From a virus, in IMG/VR virus record IMGVR_UViG_3300037196_000317, positions 1-22,484 of that record: a DNA stretch of 22,484 nucleotides. One strand, 5' to 3'. The notes beneath the pieces were generated by a model, which searched no databases, was not told the origin of the DNA, and saw nothing but the letters and a program-made list of their open reading frames with translations. Position numbers and translations under genes: made by a program. Below are positions 22,057 to 22,484 of the stretch, piece after piece (the first letter of the stretch is position 1; every line of letters starts with the position of its first letter).

Positions 22057-22120
22057 CAAGGGGAAACAATAACTTACGTTATTACCTCCCCTTGGGATCG
22101 TCCGAGCACGCAGCCCCGAC
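22057..22120 (-). ncRNA. Two-hairpin RNA element, copy 3
   Basis: Hairpin 1 (22120-22100) is identical to copy 1 and hairpin 2 (22094-22057) has 17 pairs, three of them G-U, around loop GTAA, again a GNRA loop. A 37-base stretch covering hairpin 1 and the promoter box is identical to copy 1. It is the promoter-proximal copy for leftward transcription. Sequence between copies 3 and 2 (22020-22056) shows no further structure by eye. Confidence 0.65.
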
Positions 22121-22124
22121 AATG

Positions 22125-22157
22125 CAAATATACAACACTTTTTAAGGAATTTAACAA
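22125..22157 (-). promoter_or_regulatory. Promoter of copy 3
   Basis: TATATTTG (22132-22125) and a TTG at 22157-22155. The surrounding bases (22133-22171) match those of copy 2 with few differences, so a functional upstream region has been kept in both. Transcription would begin near hairpin 1. Confidence 0.45.
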
Positions 22158-22217
22158 TTTGATGAAAATATTTCTCAAAAACCACCTTCGCAACCCAATT
22201 CGTAAACTTCTCAAATT

Positions 22218-22484
22218 ATGACACCCGAAGAATTTATTATCCATTTAAGCCAGTTTCCGGAGAAAATACGCGAAGAGTTTGAAGCTGTTAAAGAACCTAT
22301 CGCGAAGGTGGCTATTGACCATTTTACAGAAAACTTTGAAAAAGAAGGCTTCGTGAATTCTACGCTGGAGCCATGGCAGGAAGTAAAACGTCGTATGGAT
22401 CCAAGGGTAAAAGGCGCAAGAGCGACCCGTAAAATACTGATTGGAGATACCGGCAACCTTAAAAGAAGTATTGACAAAGAGTTC
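22218..22484 (+). CDS. Virion morphogenesis protein, Mu gpG-like, 3' end beyond window
   Basis: The first 89 residues are present. They begin MTPEEFIIHLSQFPEKIREEF and include KVAIDHFTENFEKEGFVNSTLEPWQEVKRRMDPRVKG followed by KILIGDTGNLKRSI, the W-x-x-V-x-R-R ... I-L-x-x-T-G-x-L-x-x-S-I signature of Mu gpG-like phage morphogenesis (tail-completion) proteins. In Mu, G follows F directly; here it follows MuF after the 475-base RNA-element region. No clear ribosome site precedes the ATG, only AT-rich sequence. The gene runs off the right edge. Confidence 0.85.
   Translation, partial: MTPEEFIIHLSQFPEKIREEFEAVKEPIAKVAIDHFTENFEKEGFVNSTLEPWQEVKRRMDPRVKGARATRKILIGDTGNLKRSIDKEF

Overview
The window is part of a tailed, contractile (myovirus-type) phage or prophage with a Mu-like structural gene set from a Bacteroidota host. 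The host call rests on three things. The best promoter matches have the Bacteroidota form (TTTG upstream, TAnnTTTG-like -7 box). Shine-Dalgarno motifs are patchy. Several proteins are types I know from Bacteroidota Mu-like prophages: a DUF2586-type sheath, a DUF5675-type endolysin, a baseplate spike with a conserved coiled-coil tail, and a DUF935 portal. No transposase, integrase or repressor is visible, so transposition is not shown.

Layout. Two late operons diverge from a 165-bp control region (about 16281-16444). The leftward (minus) operon runs from 16280 to beyond base 1. Its order is: prohead protease-scaffold, a secreted-looking small protein, major capsid protein, tail terminator candidate, coiled-coil membrane protein, endolysin, spanin candidate, holin candidate, three small proteins or sheath-adjacent genes, sheath, tube, tail-assembly chaperone with a -1 frameshift extension, tape measure, DUF6046-like protein, hub, spike, gp25-like wedge, LysM-like protein, baseplate J, a gp48-like protein, and tail-fibre or adhesin-region proteins. 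The rightward (plus) operon holds terminase small subunit, a large terminase split into ATPase and nuclease genes, two small head genes, portal, a MuF head protein carrying a C-terminal nuclease toxin-like domain, and a gpG-like morphogenesis protein cut by the window end. The packaging and portal genes therefore run opposite to the capsid and tail genes, unlike the co-directional order in Mu.

Most notable. (1) Between the MuF-toxin gene and the gpG gene lies about 475 bp without a protein gene. It holds three copies of a minus-strand RNA element: a perfect TATATTTG box, a hairpin with loop UGCGU, then a 17-18 bp hairpin with a GNRA loop. Every arm pairs when G-U wobbles are allowed on the minus strand, with compensatory changes between copies. 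The array ends in a terminator-like stem plus U5 exactly at the toxin gene's stop codon. No protein immunity gene follows the toxin, so an RNA role in controlling it is an attractive but untested idea. (2) The control region is almost mirror-symmetric: two TTTG-N20-AATATTTG promoters face away from a perfect 11-bp inverted repeat that also contains two identical 21-bp direct repeats. (3) There is a convincing programmed -1 frameshift in the tail chaperone gene and a more speculative one joining portal to MuF.

All assignments come from reading the sequence by eye. No search, alignment or folding program was run.
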